Shown piece by piece: positions 1 to 8,300 of a DNA stretch of 19,856 nt. The stretch comes from Candidatus Aminicenantota bacterium (GTDB lineage Bacteria > Acidobacteriota > B3-B38 > Guanabaribacteriales > B3-B38), in contig JAOUOQ010000012.1 of assembly GCA_029880275.1 (NCBI GenBank), positions 1 to 19,856 on the forward strand, given 5' to 3'. Within the stretch, counting starts at the first letter, position 1; each line of letters opens with the position of its first letter. Under the pieces are notes generated by a model that searched no databases, was not told where the DNA came from, and was given only the letters and a program-made list of their open reading frames with translations. A program made the position numbers and the translations under genes.

Positions 1-29
1 CTGCAGTTCCTCACTTCCTTGTAAGCCAT
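1..29 (-). CDS. Start of a probable elongation factor G-like GTPase (partial, runs off the left edge)
   Basis: Only nine complete codons are visible, reading MAYKEVRNC followed by Ser or Arg. The short 'VRN' stretch resembles the lead-in to the P-loop in translational GTPases (for example 'VRNIGI' in EF-G). The position directly after rpsG is where fusA sits in the str operon of most bacteria, with a 26-nt gap. An in-frame ATG at 47-45 is an alternative start and has a GAGAG sequence just upstream; the ATG at 29 has no clear ribosome binding site. The identification rests mostly on gene order and is an inference, because no catalytic motif lies inside the window. Confidence 0.35.
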
Positions 30-55
30 TGTAAAACAAGCGATCATAAGCTCTC

Positions 56-526
56 TCACCATCTGTAGTGGGCGAAAGCTTTGTTGGCTTCAGCCATACG
101 ATGGGTATCCTCTCTCTTCTTAATTGCCTCACCCCGATTTTTAGCAGCATCGAGCAGCTCGGCAGCTAATCTCTCTTGCATGGTATGGTCTTTTCGCTTC
201 CGGGCGTAGGTCAATATCCACCGGATGCTCAGTGAGCTTCTCCGTCTGACTCTTACCTCTACAGGGACTTGATAGGTAGAGCCCCCTACCCTTCTGGCTT
301 TCACCTCCAGCACAGGCTTAACATTCTCGTAGGCCTGCTGGAGTACCTTCATGGGGTCATCCTTTGTCCTCTCTTCAATTATCTTCATCGCCTGGTAAAA
401 TATTCCCTGGGCAATACTCTTCTTCCCTTTTATCATCAAGGAGTTGATAAACTTGGAGACCAGCGTGCTGTGGTAAACAGGGTCTGGCTCTACCTCACGG
501 GGAATAATCATCTTTCTTCTGGGCAT
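56..526 (-). CDS. rpsG: 30S ribosomal protein S7
   Basis: S7 (156 aa, the usual length) is a primary 16S rRNA-binding protein that nucleates assembly of the 30S head and lines the E-site/mRNA exit region. The start is set at the ATG giving MPRRKMIIPREVEPDP. The N-terminal part has the typical 'SKFINSLMIKGKKSIAQ' block, and the conserved 'ARRVGGSTYQVPVEVR' and 'RWILTYARKR' blocks follow. The frame stays open upstream to 598, but those codons overlap rpsL and would add a non-homologous 24-residue extension. An AAAGGGA sequence precedes the chosen ATG. It lies 31 nt after rpsL and is presumably cotranscribed with it. In E. coli S7 represses its own operon at the rpsL-rpsG gap; no strong structure is evident in this short gap. 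Confidence 0.97.
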   Translation of the reverse strand: MPRRKMIIPREVEPDPVYHSTLVSKFINSLMIKGKKSIAQGIFYQAMKIIEERTKDDPMKVLQQAYENVKPVLEVKARRVGGSTYQVPVEVRVRRRSSLSIRWILTYARKRKDHTMQERLAAELLDAAKNRGEAIKKREDTHRMAEANKAFAHYRW

Positions 527-557
527 AATTTTTATTCCCTTTAAGCCAAATAGCCTT

Positions 558-947
558 TTATTCCTTAGGGGCCTCTGCTTTGGCTCTCTTGGAGCCATAT
601 TTAGAGCGTCCCTGCTTTCTATCTTCCACCCCCATGGAATCCAGAGCTCCCCGTATCACATGGTAACGTACCCCGGGCAGGTCTTTAACCCTGCCCCCCC
701 TGATTAACACGATGGAGTGCTCCTGCAGATTATGACCGATGCCGGGGATATAGGTAGTGACCTCTATCCCGTTGGTCAGGCGTACGCGAGCTACCTTCCT
801 CAGCGCCGAATTGGGCTTTTTGGGGGTGGTGGTATACACCCGAACACATACCCCTCTTTTGTGCGGGGAGCCTTGCAAAGCAGGACTTTTGGTCTTTACC
901 TTGATCTTCGCTCTCCCCTTTCTTACCAGTTGGCTAACCGTAGGCAC
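558..947 (-). CDS. rpsL: 30S ribosomal protein S12
   Basis: S12 (129 aa) sits at the decoding centre and affects translational accuracy. The start is a GTG giving MPTVSQLVRKGR, the canonical S12 N-terminus. The ATG at 957 is in another frame. The decoding loop 'TTPKKPNSALRK' is intact, with both lysines that mutate in streptomycin-resistant strains, and so is 'GHNLQEHS'. The 'GGRVKDLPGVRYH' loop keeps the aspartate that is beta-methylthiolated in many bacteria. The sequence therefore predicts a streptomycin-sensitive type. An AAAAAGG ribosome binding site lies at 958-964, inside a possible hairpin. The gene has its own promoter after rpoC. Confidence 0.98.
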   Translation of the reverse strand: MPTVSQLVRKGRAKIKVKTKSPALQGSPHKRGVCVRVYTTTPKKPNSALRKVARVRLTNGIEVTTYIPGIGHNLQEHSIVLIRGGRVKDLPGVRYHVIRGALDSMGVEDRKQGRSKYGSKRAKAEAPKE

Positions 948-957
948 CTTTGTCCAT

Positions 958-978
958 CCTTTTTATAAAGGAAAAAGG
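958..978 (-). promoter_or_regulatory. Hairpin covering the rpsL ribosome binding site
   Basis: In the RNA sense, CCUUUUU (978-972) can pair with AAAAAGG (964-958) across a 7-nt loop. The 3' arm contains the only good Shine-Dalgarno sequence for the rpsL GTG start, about 10 nt away, so folding would hide it. The pairing is read directly from sequence; the regulatory role is inferred. The stem is AU-rich and may be only marginally stable. Confidence 0.45.
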
Positions 979-996
979 AGAAAATGCTAACCCTTC

Positions 997-1029
997 AGTG
1001 AAGGATTATTTTCCCCCTCTTCCTTCACT
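997..1029 (-). repeat. Perfect 9-bp inverted repeat in the rpsL leader
   Basis: AGTGAAGGA at 997-1005 and its exact complement TCCTTCACT at 1021-1029 flank a 15-nt loop. A second, overlapping near-palindrome (CCTTCAGTGAAGG, 992-1004) offers an alternative fold. There is no U-run on either side, so it does not look like an intrinsic terminator. It lies between the predicted rpsL promoter and the hairpin at 958-978. Confidence 0.5.
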
Positions 1030-1044
1030 CTTCAAAATTCATAA

Positions 1045-1074
1045 AATATATCAGCAACCAAAAACCAATGTCAA
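1045..1074 (-). promoter_or_regulatory. Predicted sigma-70 type promoter for rpsL-rpsG
   Basis: A perfect TTGACA (-35) at 1069-1074 is followed after 18 bp by TATATT (-10) at 1045-1050, reading on the minus strand. The start point would be near 1038, giving a leader of about 90 nt before rpsL. The promoter lies just downstream of the rpoC stop, so the str genes could be transcribed independently of rpoBC. Confidence 0.6.
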
Positions 1075-1090
1075 GCAAAATATTAAATCT

Positions 1091-4000
1091 CTAAGGAATC
1101 TCTTCGGCTAAGGGGACCTCCTTCTTTTCCACTTTCTTCTCTGCCTCTTCTTCTACCAGCTTTATATCCCGATAAGGAGCAAACCCGGTCCCCGCTGGGA
1201 TCAGCCGACCTATGATCACATTCTCCTTTAATCCTTGCAGTCTATCTACTTTTCCGCTAATGCTGGCTTCGGTGAGCACGCGGGTGGTCTCCTGGAAAGA
1301 AGCAGCGGATATGAAGCTGTCGGTGCTCAAGGATGCTTTGGTGATTCCCAGCAGCAGAGGTCTTCCGGTAGCTGGATTTCCACCGCTCTGCATCACTTTC
1401 TCGTTCTCCTCCTGGAATTTGAACTTATCTACCTGCTCACCCACCAGGAACTCGGTATCGCCTACCTTCTCCACCTCAACCCATCTCATCATCTGACGGA
1501 CGATGATCTCTATATGCTTATCGTTGATATTGACCCCCTGCAGCCGATATACCTCCTGAATCTCGTTAACCAGATAGTTCTGCAAAGCGCTCTCGCCCAG
1601 GACGTTAAGGATGTCGTGGGGATTTATGGGTCCATCAATAAGAGGTTCCCCTGCTTTAACCCTGTCGTTCTCTCGCACATTGATGTGCACTCCCTTGGGG
1701 AGCGAGTACTCCTTCCTATCGCCGTTCTCGTTGATCACAAATATCTTACGCTGCCCCTTCTTTATCCCCCCATACTTAACTGCCCCATCAATCTCGGTGA
1801 TGACTGCTGGCTCTTTGGGTCTCCTCGCCTCAAAGAGCTCCACCACCCGGGGTAGACCACCGGTTATATCCTTGGTCTTGGTGGTCTCCCGGGGTATCTT
1901 GGCCAGCACATCGCCGGGATAGACCACATCTTCTCCTCTTACCATCAGGTGCGCTCTTGAGGGGAGAAGATAGCTCCTTTCCTCACCTGTTTGATTGTCT
2001 TTTATGAGGATGCGTGGTTGTTTTTTCTCGTCAGGCGACTCGGCAATCACCTGGGCAGCCAAGCCGGTTATCTCGTCGACCTCCTCCCGCATGGTCTCTC
2101 CATCTATTACATCTTTGAAGGAGACCATACCTCCAAACTCAGTGAGTATGGAGAAGGTGTAAGGGTCCCATTCCACCAGGGTGACACCCGGATTCACATC
2201 TTGGTCTTCTTCCACTTTGAGCTTTGCTCCATAGACAATGCTGTAACGCTCTCTATCCCTCCCCTGCTTGTCCTTGATAATAATAGAACCGTTTCGGTTC
2301 ATAGCCACCAGGTAGCCCTCTTTGTTCCTGACGGTAAGTAGATTGGAAAACTTGATCGACCCTTCACTCTTTGCCTCCAGCCGCGATTGCTCTGCCACCC
2401 GACTTGCAGCTCCTCCGATGTGGAAGGTTCTCATAGTAAGCTGAGTGCCCGGCTCGCCGATGGATTGAGCCGCGATAATCCCTACTGCTTCTCCTAACTC
2501 CACCAGCCTCCCGCTCGACAGGTCTCTCCCATAGCATTTGGCACATACCCCTCTTTTAGCCTCGCAGGTCAGCAAAGAGCGGACCTTCACTTTTTCAATA
2601 CCGGCGTTCAATATTTTCTGGACATACTCTTCAGTGATCTCCCTGTCTTTCTCCAGAATGAGACTTCCGGTAAAGGGGTCTTTGATATCCTCCAGGGTTA
2701 CCCTTCCCATGATGCGGTCTCTCAAAGGCTCGATTATCTCGCCACCTACCACAATGGCACTCACAGTAATTCCAGAAACGGTATGACAGTCATTTTCGGA
2801 GACAACCACATCCTGGGCTACATCCACCAGTCGGCGTGTGAGGTACCCGGAATCGGCGGTCTTCAGCGCGGTATCAGCCAGCCCTTTCCTCGCTCCATGG
2901 GTGGAGATAAAATATTGCAGCACGGTCAGCCCTTCTCGGAAATTGGAGGTGATGGGGGTCTCGATTATCTCTCCGGAGGGCTTAGCCATTAACCCTCTCA
3001 TCCCTGCCAGCTGGCGGATCTGAAGGGCGGTACCCCGGGCTCCGGAATCAGCCATAATGTAAATGGGATTGAATTCACCGGAGTCCTGGTCTATTTTCTC
3101 CATCTCACTGAACATCGCATCGGAAACCCTCTCGGTAACATCCGACCATATGGCAATAATCTTGTTATAGCGCTCCCGGTTGGTAATAGCCCCCTGTCGG
3201 TACTGCTTTTCCACTGCGATGACCTCTTCTCGGGCTCTCCTCACCAGAGCTTCCTTCTCCTTGGGGATAATCATATCGTCCATTCCGATGGAGATACCAG
3301 CTTTGGTTGCGTAAAGGAAGCCGAGGTCCTTTATTCTATCCAGCATATTCACTGTCTTCTCTTTCCCAAATTTCAAGTAGCAAAAGCTCACCAGCTGCAT
3401 AAGACCTTGCTTCTTCAGCAGTCCATTAACGAAGGGTATCCCCTCGGGCAAGGCATCGTTGAAGATAACCCTTCCTACCGAGGTTTTTATAACCTGATTC
3501 TCCAGGCGCTGGATCTCGGTGTTGAGGACATCCTGTGGGTCGTAGGCGGTGGTGAGGTCAATGATGTCACCGGAATACATAAGCATGATGGGAGTGTTGG
3601 TCTCTGCCTCTCCAGCCTCCAGAGCAAGCAGTACTTCCTCCACCGAGCTGAATATCCTCCCCTGCCCTTTGGTGCCGGGTTTGTCTTTAGTGAGATAATA
3701 GACTCCTAAGACAATGTCCTGGCTGGCTATGGTGATCGGCTGACCATTGGCGGGGGAGAGGAGGTTGACAGCGGAGAGCATCAGCTCCGAAGCTTCAATC
3801 TGGGAGATGGGGGAGAGGGGGATGTGAACTGCCATCTGGTCGCCATCGAAATCGGCATTGAAGGCGATGCATACGAGCGGGTGAATTTTGATAGCCTTCC
3901 CCTCTACCAGAACCGGCTGGAATGCCTGAATTCCCAGGCGGTGCAGGGTGGGAGCTCGGTTAAGTAGAACCGGATGCTCTCGGATGACCTCTTCCAGACA

Positions 4001-5230
4001 GTCCCAGACCTCCGTCTTTTCTTGCTCTACCATTTCCTTGGCAGCTTTCACCGTAGAAACCAGACCCTCTTTCTCCAGCTTGTTATATACGAAGGGTTTG
4101 AACAGCTCCAGAGCCATTTTCTTAGGGAGTCCGCATTGATTGAGCTTCAGTTCGGGACCTATCACAATGACCGAGCGACCGGAATAATCGACCCTCTTGC
4201 CCAGCAAGTTCTGGCGGAACCTCCCCTGCTTCCCCTTAAGGGCGTCGCTCAGGGACTTGAGCGGTCGGTTGTTGGCACCCCGCAAGATCCGACCCCGTCT
4301 CCCATTGTCAAACAGGGCATCGACCGCCTCTTGAAGCATCCGCTTCTCATTGCGAATGATAACCTCGGGGGCTTTTAGCTCAATCAGCTTCTTCAATCTA
4401 TTATTTCGGTTTATCACTCGACGGTAGAGGTCGTTGAGGTCTGAGGTGGCAAACCTTCCCCCATCCAGAGGAACCAGTGGTCTGAGTTCCGGGGGGATAA
4501 CAGGTATCACTTCCAGAACCATCCATTTGGGCTGATTTACCGACTGGCGGAAAGCCTCCACCACCTTCAATCTCTTGGCATACTTCATCCTCTTTTGAGC
4601 CGAGTTGGAGGTCTTCATCTTTTGACGAAGCGTTTTAGCAAGCTCGTTTATATCGATCCGCTCCAGCAGCTCCCTTATGGCTTCGGCTCCCATCTTGGCT
4701 ACAAAGCTGTCTCCATACTTCTCCTTATACTCCCGGCATTTGGCTTCTGAAAGGATATCCTTCTCCTTCAGTGGGGTGTCTCCGGGGTCAATAACTACAT
4801 AGGCTTCGAAATAGAGTATTCTCTCTAATTGACGAATAGGGATGTCTAATAGCTGCCCGATGCGACTGGGCACTCCTTTGAAGAACCAGACATGGGATAC
4901 CGGTGCTGCCAGTTCTATATGACCCATTCGCTCCCGCCTGACCTTGGACTGGGTTACCTCCACACCACATTTATCGCAGATCACACCCCGGTGTTTCATC
5001 CGCTTGTATTTGCCACACAGACACTCCCAATCGTTGACTGGACCGAAAATTTTGGCACAAAACAAGCCTTCCCTCTCGGGCTTGAATGTGCGATAGTTTA
5101 TAGTCTCCGGCTTGGTCACCTCTCCGTGAGACCACGAACGAATCTGCTCGGGAGAGGCTAAGCTGATCCGGATACTATTAAAATCTCTAATTATGTTAGT
5201 CTTGGAAGATGTCTCAAAAGGTCCGTTCAA
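1091..5230 (-). CDS. rpoC: DNA-directed RNA polymerase subunit beta'
   Basis: Beta' (1379 aa; E. coli 1407) forms the clamp and supplies the catalytic magnesium site. The N-terminal zinc-binding domain has C70, C72, C85 and C88, the same numbering as E. coli. The catalytic NADFDGDQ motif has D460, D462 and D464. A second zinc site is seen as C in 'ENDCHTVSG' plus C-x6-C-x2-C in 'TCEAKRGVCAKC'. The bridge-helix/trigger-loop block 'GIIAAQSIGEPGTQLTMRTFH' region is present, and roughly 190 residues separate it from 'ITGGLPRVVELFEARRPK', matching the SI3-type trigger-loop insertion of many diderms. The start is TTG at 5230, chosen because AGGAGGGG lies just upstream and the protein begins like other RpoC proteins. 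It is 116 nt after rpoB and shares its operon. The last residues are a charged, non-conserved tail. Confidence 0.98.
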   Translation of the reverse strand: MNGPFETSSKTNIIRDFNSIRISLASPEQIRSWSHGEVTKPETINYRTFKPEREGLFCAKIFGPVNDWECLCGKYKRMKHRGVICDKCGVEVTQSKVRRERMGHIELAAPVSHVWFFKGVPSRIGQLLDIPIRQLERILYFEAYVVIDPGDTPLKEKDILSEAKCREYKEKYGDSFVAKMGAEAIRELLERIDINELAKTLRQKMKTSNSAQKRMKYAKRLKVVEAFRQSVNQPKWMVLEVIPVIPPELRPLVPLDGGRFATSDLNDLYRRVINRNNRLKKLIELKAPEVIIRNEKRMLQEAVDALFDNGRRGRILRGANNRPLKSLSDALKGKQGRFRQNLLGKRVDYSGRSVIVIGPELKLNQCGLPKKMALELFKPFVYNKLEKEGLVSTVKAAKEMVEQEKTEVWDCLEEVIREHPVLLNRAPTLHRLGIQAFQPVLVEGKAIKIHPLVCIAFNADFDGDQMAVHIPLSPISQIEASELMLSAVNLLSPANGQPITIASQDIVLGVYYLTKDKPGTKGQGRIFSSVEEVLLALEAGEAETNTPIMLMYSGDIIDLTTAYDPQDVLNTEIQRLENQVIKTSVGRVIFNDALPEGIPFVNGLLKKQGLMQLVSFCYLKFGKEKTVNMLDRIKDLGFLYATKAGISIGMDDMIIPKEKEALVRRAREEVIAVEKQYRQGAITNRERYNKIIAIWSDVTERVSDAMFSEMEKIDQDSGEFNPIYIMADSGARGTALQIRQLAGMRGLMAKPSGEIIETPITSNFREGLTVLQYFISTHGARKGLADTALKTADSGYLTRRLVDVAQDVVVSENDCHTVSGITVSAIVVGGEIIEPLRDRIMGRVTLEDIKDPFTGSLILEKDREITEEYVQKILNAGIEKVKVRSLLTCEAKRGVCAKCYGRDLSSGRLVELGEAVGIIAAQSIGEPGTQLTMRTFHIGGAASRVAEQSRLEAKSEGSIKFSNLLTVRNKEGYLVAMNRNGSIIIKDKQGRDRERYSIVYGAKLKVEEDQDVNPGVTLVEWDPYTFSILTEFGGMVSFKDVIDGETMREEVDEITGLAAQVIAESPDEKKQPRILIKDNQTGEERSYLLPSRAHLMVRGEDVVYPGDVLAKIPRETTKTKDITGGLPRVVELFEARRPKEPAVITEIDGAVKYGGIKKGQRKIFVINENGDRKEYSLPKGVHINVRENDRVKAGEPLIDGPINPHDILNVLGESALQNYLVNEIQEVYRLQGVNINDKHIEIIVRQMMRWVEVEKVGDTEFLVGEQVDKFKFQEENEKVMQSGGNPATGRPLLLGITKASLSTDSFISAASFQETTRVLTEASISGKVDRLQGLKENVIIGRLIPAGTGFAPYRDIKLVEEEAEKKVEKKEVPLAEEIP

Positions 5231-5337
5231 GGTTCCCCTCCTATATATGTAAATAGCTCACCTTGGAAAAAAGAGGCTCCCTTTGCTGATTTGTTTCTTC
5301 TCCTTTTATGAGACTTTCTGTTTATATTGATAAACAT
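5227..5337 (-). other. Possible small ORF (36 codons) in the rpoB-rpoC gap
   Basis: An ATG at 5337-5335 opens a 36-residue frame that fills the gap and ends in a TGA overlapping the rpoC TTG start (TTGA overlap). The peptide would be very basic in its first third (RKSHKRRRNKSAKG). No Shine-Dalgarno sequence precedes the ATG, and a GTTTAT/ATAAAC hairpin surrounds its first codons. I do not recognise the peptide. It may be chance, or a coupling peptide for rpoC. Confidence 0.2.
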
Positions 5338-5346
5338 AAGGTAATT

Positions 5347-8300
5347 CTATTTTTTCTCCTTTAAAAGCTCAACATTCAGGCAGAGGCTTTGCAGCTCTCG
5401 CACAAGGACATTAAAGGATTCCGGTATCCCCGGCTCCATGGCGCTTTCCCCTTTGACTATGGCCTCGTAAATCTTCGACCTTCCGTACACATCGTCCGAC
5501 TTGACGGTTAACAGCTCCTGAAGGGTATGGGCGGCACCATAGGCCTCCAGAGCCCACACCTCCATCTCTCCGAGCCGCTGTCCTCCGAACTGAGCCTTTC
5601 CCCCCAGGGGTTGCTGGGTTATCAGGGAATAGGGGCCAATTGAGCGGGCGTGAATCTTATCATCGACCATATGAGACAGCTTCATCATATAGATGTAACC
5701 GACGGTCACCAACTGCTCAAATGGCTCTCCGGTTAACCCATCGTAAAGCCTCAGCTTCCCTGTATGGGGAAGCCCAGCCTTTTTAAGAAACTCTTTGATA
5801 TCTTCCTCGGTAGCCCCATCGAACACCGGGGAAGCAAAGCGGAGTCCCAGAACCCTGGCAGCCCATCCCAGGTGGGTCTCCAGTATCTGTCCCACATTCA
5901 TCCTCGAAGGAACACCCAGAGGGTTAAGAACTATGTCCACTGGTGTGCCATCGGGTAGGTAAGGCATATCTTCTTCAGGGAGAATTCGCGAGATGACTCC
6001 CTTGTTTCCGTGCCGACCCGCAATCTTATCCCCCACCTGCAGCTTCCTCTTCATAGCCACATAGACCTTTACCAGTTTGATGACCCCGGGTGCTAACTCA
6101 TCCCCTCGATGCAACTGCTCCACCCTCTCATCGAAGGATTCCTTCAAAGCCTCTATCTGACGCTCAGTACGCTGGTTGAGCCGTTCGATCTTTGACTGGA
6201 GCTCCTTCCTCACTTTGATATGGCGGATTGCTTCAGTTGGGAGTTCTGCCAGCTTCTCTGAGGTGAGCTTGGTCCCTTTTGTGAGAATGGGCTTCTCTGT
6301 GCTGGGGTCAACCAGAGAAGCGGTGAGCGTTGCATTGGTTACCATCTGAATGATGGATTGATCCCTGGCGGAATTGACAATTCGTATCTCATCATTGAGG
6401 GTTTTATCCATTCTGGAGACCATCATCTGCTCGATCTCCCTTGATCTCTGGTCTTTCTCCACTCCTTTTCGGGAGAAAATCTTCACATCGACCACGATTC
6501 CCTCAATCCCCGGGGGGGTGATCAGCGAGGCATCTCGCCATTCGCCAGCCTTCTCACCGAAGATAGCCCTCAGGAGCTTTTCCTCGGGGGTAAGCTGGGT
6601 CTCCCCCTTAGGGGTGACTTTACCCACCAGAATATCCCCCGGCTTTAAATAGGAGCCGATCTTGATTATCCCGCAGTCGTCCAGTTTCTCAAGAAATTGC
6701 TCGCTCACATTGGGGATGTCTCTGGTTATCTCCTCGGGACCGAGCTTGGTATCCCGGGCTTCTATCTCGAACTCCTCGATATGTATGGAGGTATACAGGT
6801 CTTCCTTTACCAGGCGTTCACTCACCAGGATGGCGTCTTCAAAGTTGTAGCCCCGCCACGGCATGAAGGCTACCAGGATGTTCCGGCCCAGCGCTAACTC
6901 CCCGTGGTCGGTGGAGGGCCCATCTGCAATGACCTGCCCTTTGGTCACGTAGTCACCCTCCCTGACGATGGGACGCTGATTGCTGCAAGTGTTCTGGTTT
7001 GACCGCCTGAACTTAACCAGATGATAGACATCGGCTCTTACTTCTTCTTCATCCCCCGAAGAATCACCCTCCGGGCTGATTCTGATTATAATTCGCTGGG
7101 AGTCGACACTATCAACCACTCCGCTTCTATGGCAAACGACTACTGCACCAGAATCCCTGGCGGTCACCTCTTCTATCCCCGTTCCCACGAAGGGAGCTTC
7201 GGGGGTAAGCAAAGGCACCGCCTGCCTCTGCATGTTCGACCCCATCAGGGCTCGGTTAGCGTCGTCATGCTCCAGGAAGGGGATGAGCGAGGCAGCCACA
7301 CTGACCAGCTGCTTGGGAGAAACATCGATGAAGTCGACCTCCTCAGGGGAAGCCATAATGAAGTCTCCGCCCCGGCGGGCATTGACTCTTTTAGCTATAA
7401 TTCTGTTTTTTTCATCCAAGGGGGTGTTCGCCTGGGCTATAATGCACTTGCCTTTACCGTCTTCCTTTTCTTTGTCTTCTTCCCAGGCGGAGAGATAAAA
7501 GGCATAGGGTTTTGCTGTAGCTTGTCTCTTTCCCTTCTCCTTTGCCCGATTGTTGGCTTTCACCAACTGGCTTTCTTCAACTATGGCACCAGGAGCGAAG
7601 TCGGTATATCCAGGGTCGACGATCTTATAATGGTTTAATACTTTGCCATTTTTTACTTTCCGATAAGGGCTCTCAATAAAGCCAAACTCATTAATCCTCG
7701 CATAGCAGCTCAGGGAGGAGATCAACCCGATGTTGGGTCCCTCGGGTGTCTCTATGGGGCATATCCTCCCGTAATGAGTGGGGTGAACATCCCGCACCTC
7801 GAAGCCCGCCCTCTCCCGGCTCAGCCCACCAGGACCGAGGGCGCTTAGCCTGCGCTTATGAGTGATTTCGGAGAGGGGGTTGGTCTGGTCCATAAACTGG
7901 GAGAGCTGACTGCTGCCGAAGAACTCTTTGACAGCTGCTAATACAGGCTTGGCGTTGATCAAATCGTGGGGCATGGCGGTGGCAATCTCCTGATAGCTGC
8001 TCATCTTCTCCTTAACCGCCCTTTCCATGCGGATCAAGCCAATGCGGAACTGATTTTCCAGCAGCTCTCCTACCGACCTGACCCGCCGGTTTCCCAGATG
8101 GTCGATATCATCCACCGATGCAGCGGGGTGCTTTCTCTTCAGTCTAAGCAGGTATTTTATCACCTTTACGTGGTCTTCCACTTTCAGCAGCCTCTCCTCT
8201 AAAGGGATATCCAATCCCAGCTTGGTGTTTAGCTTGAGCCTTCCTACCGGGGAGAAGTCGTAACGATGAGGGTTGTTGAACATAGCCTCAAACAGATTCT

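Noticed and set aside
527..598. Upstream extension of the rpsG frame to an ATG at 598
   Set aside because: It overlaps the end of rpsL and adds residues unlike any S7. The ATG at 526 gives the standard N-terminus and has a ribosome binding site.
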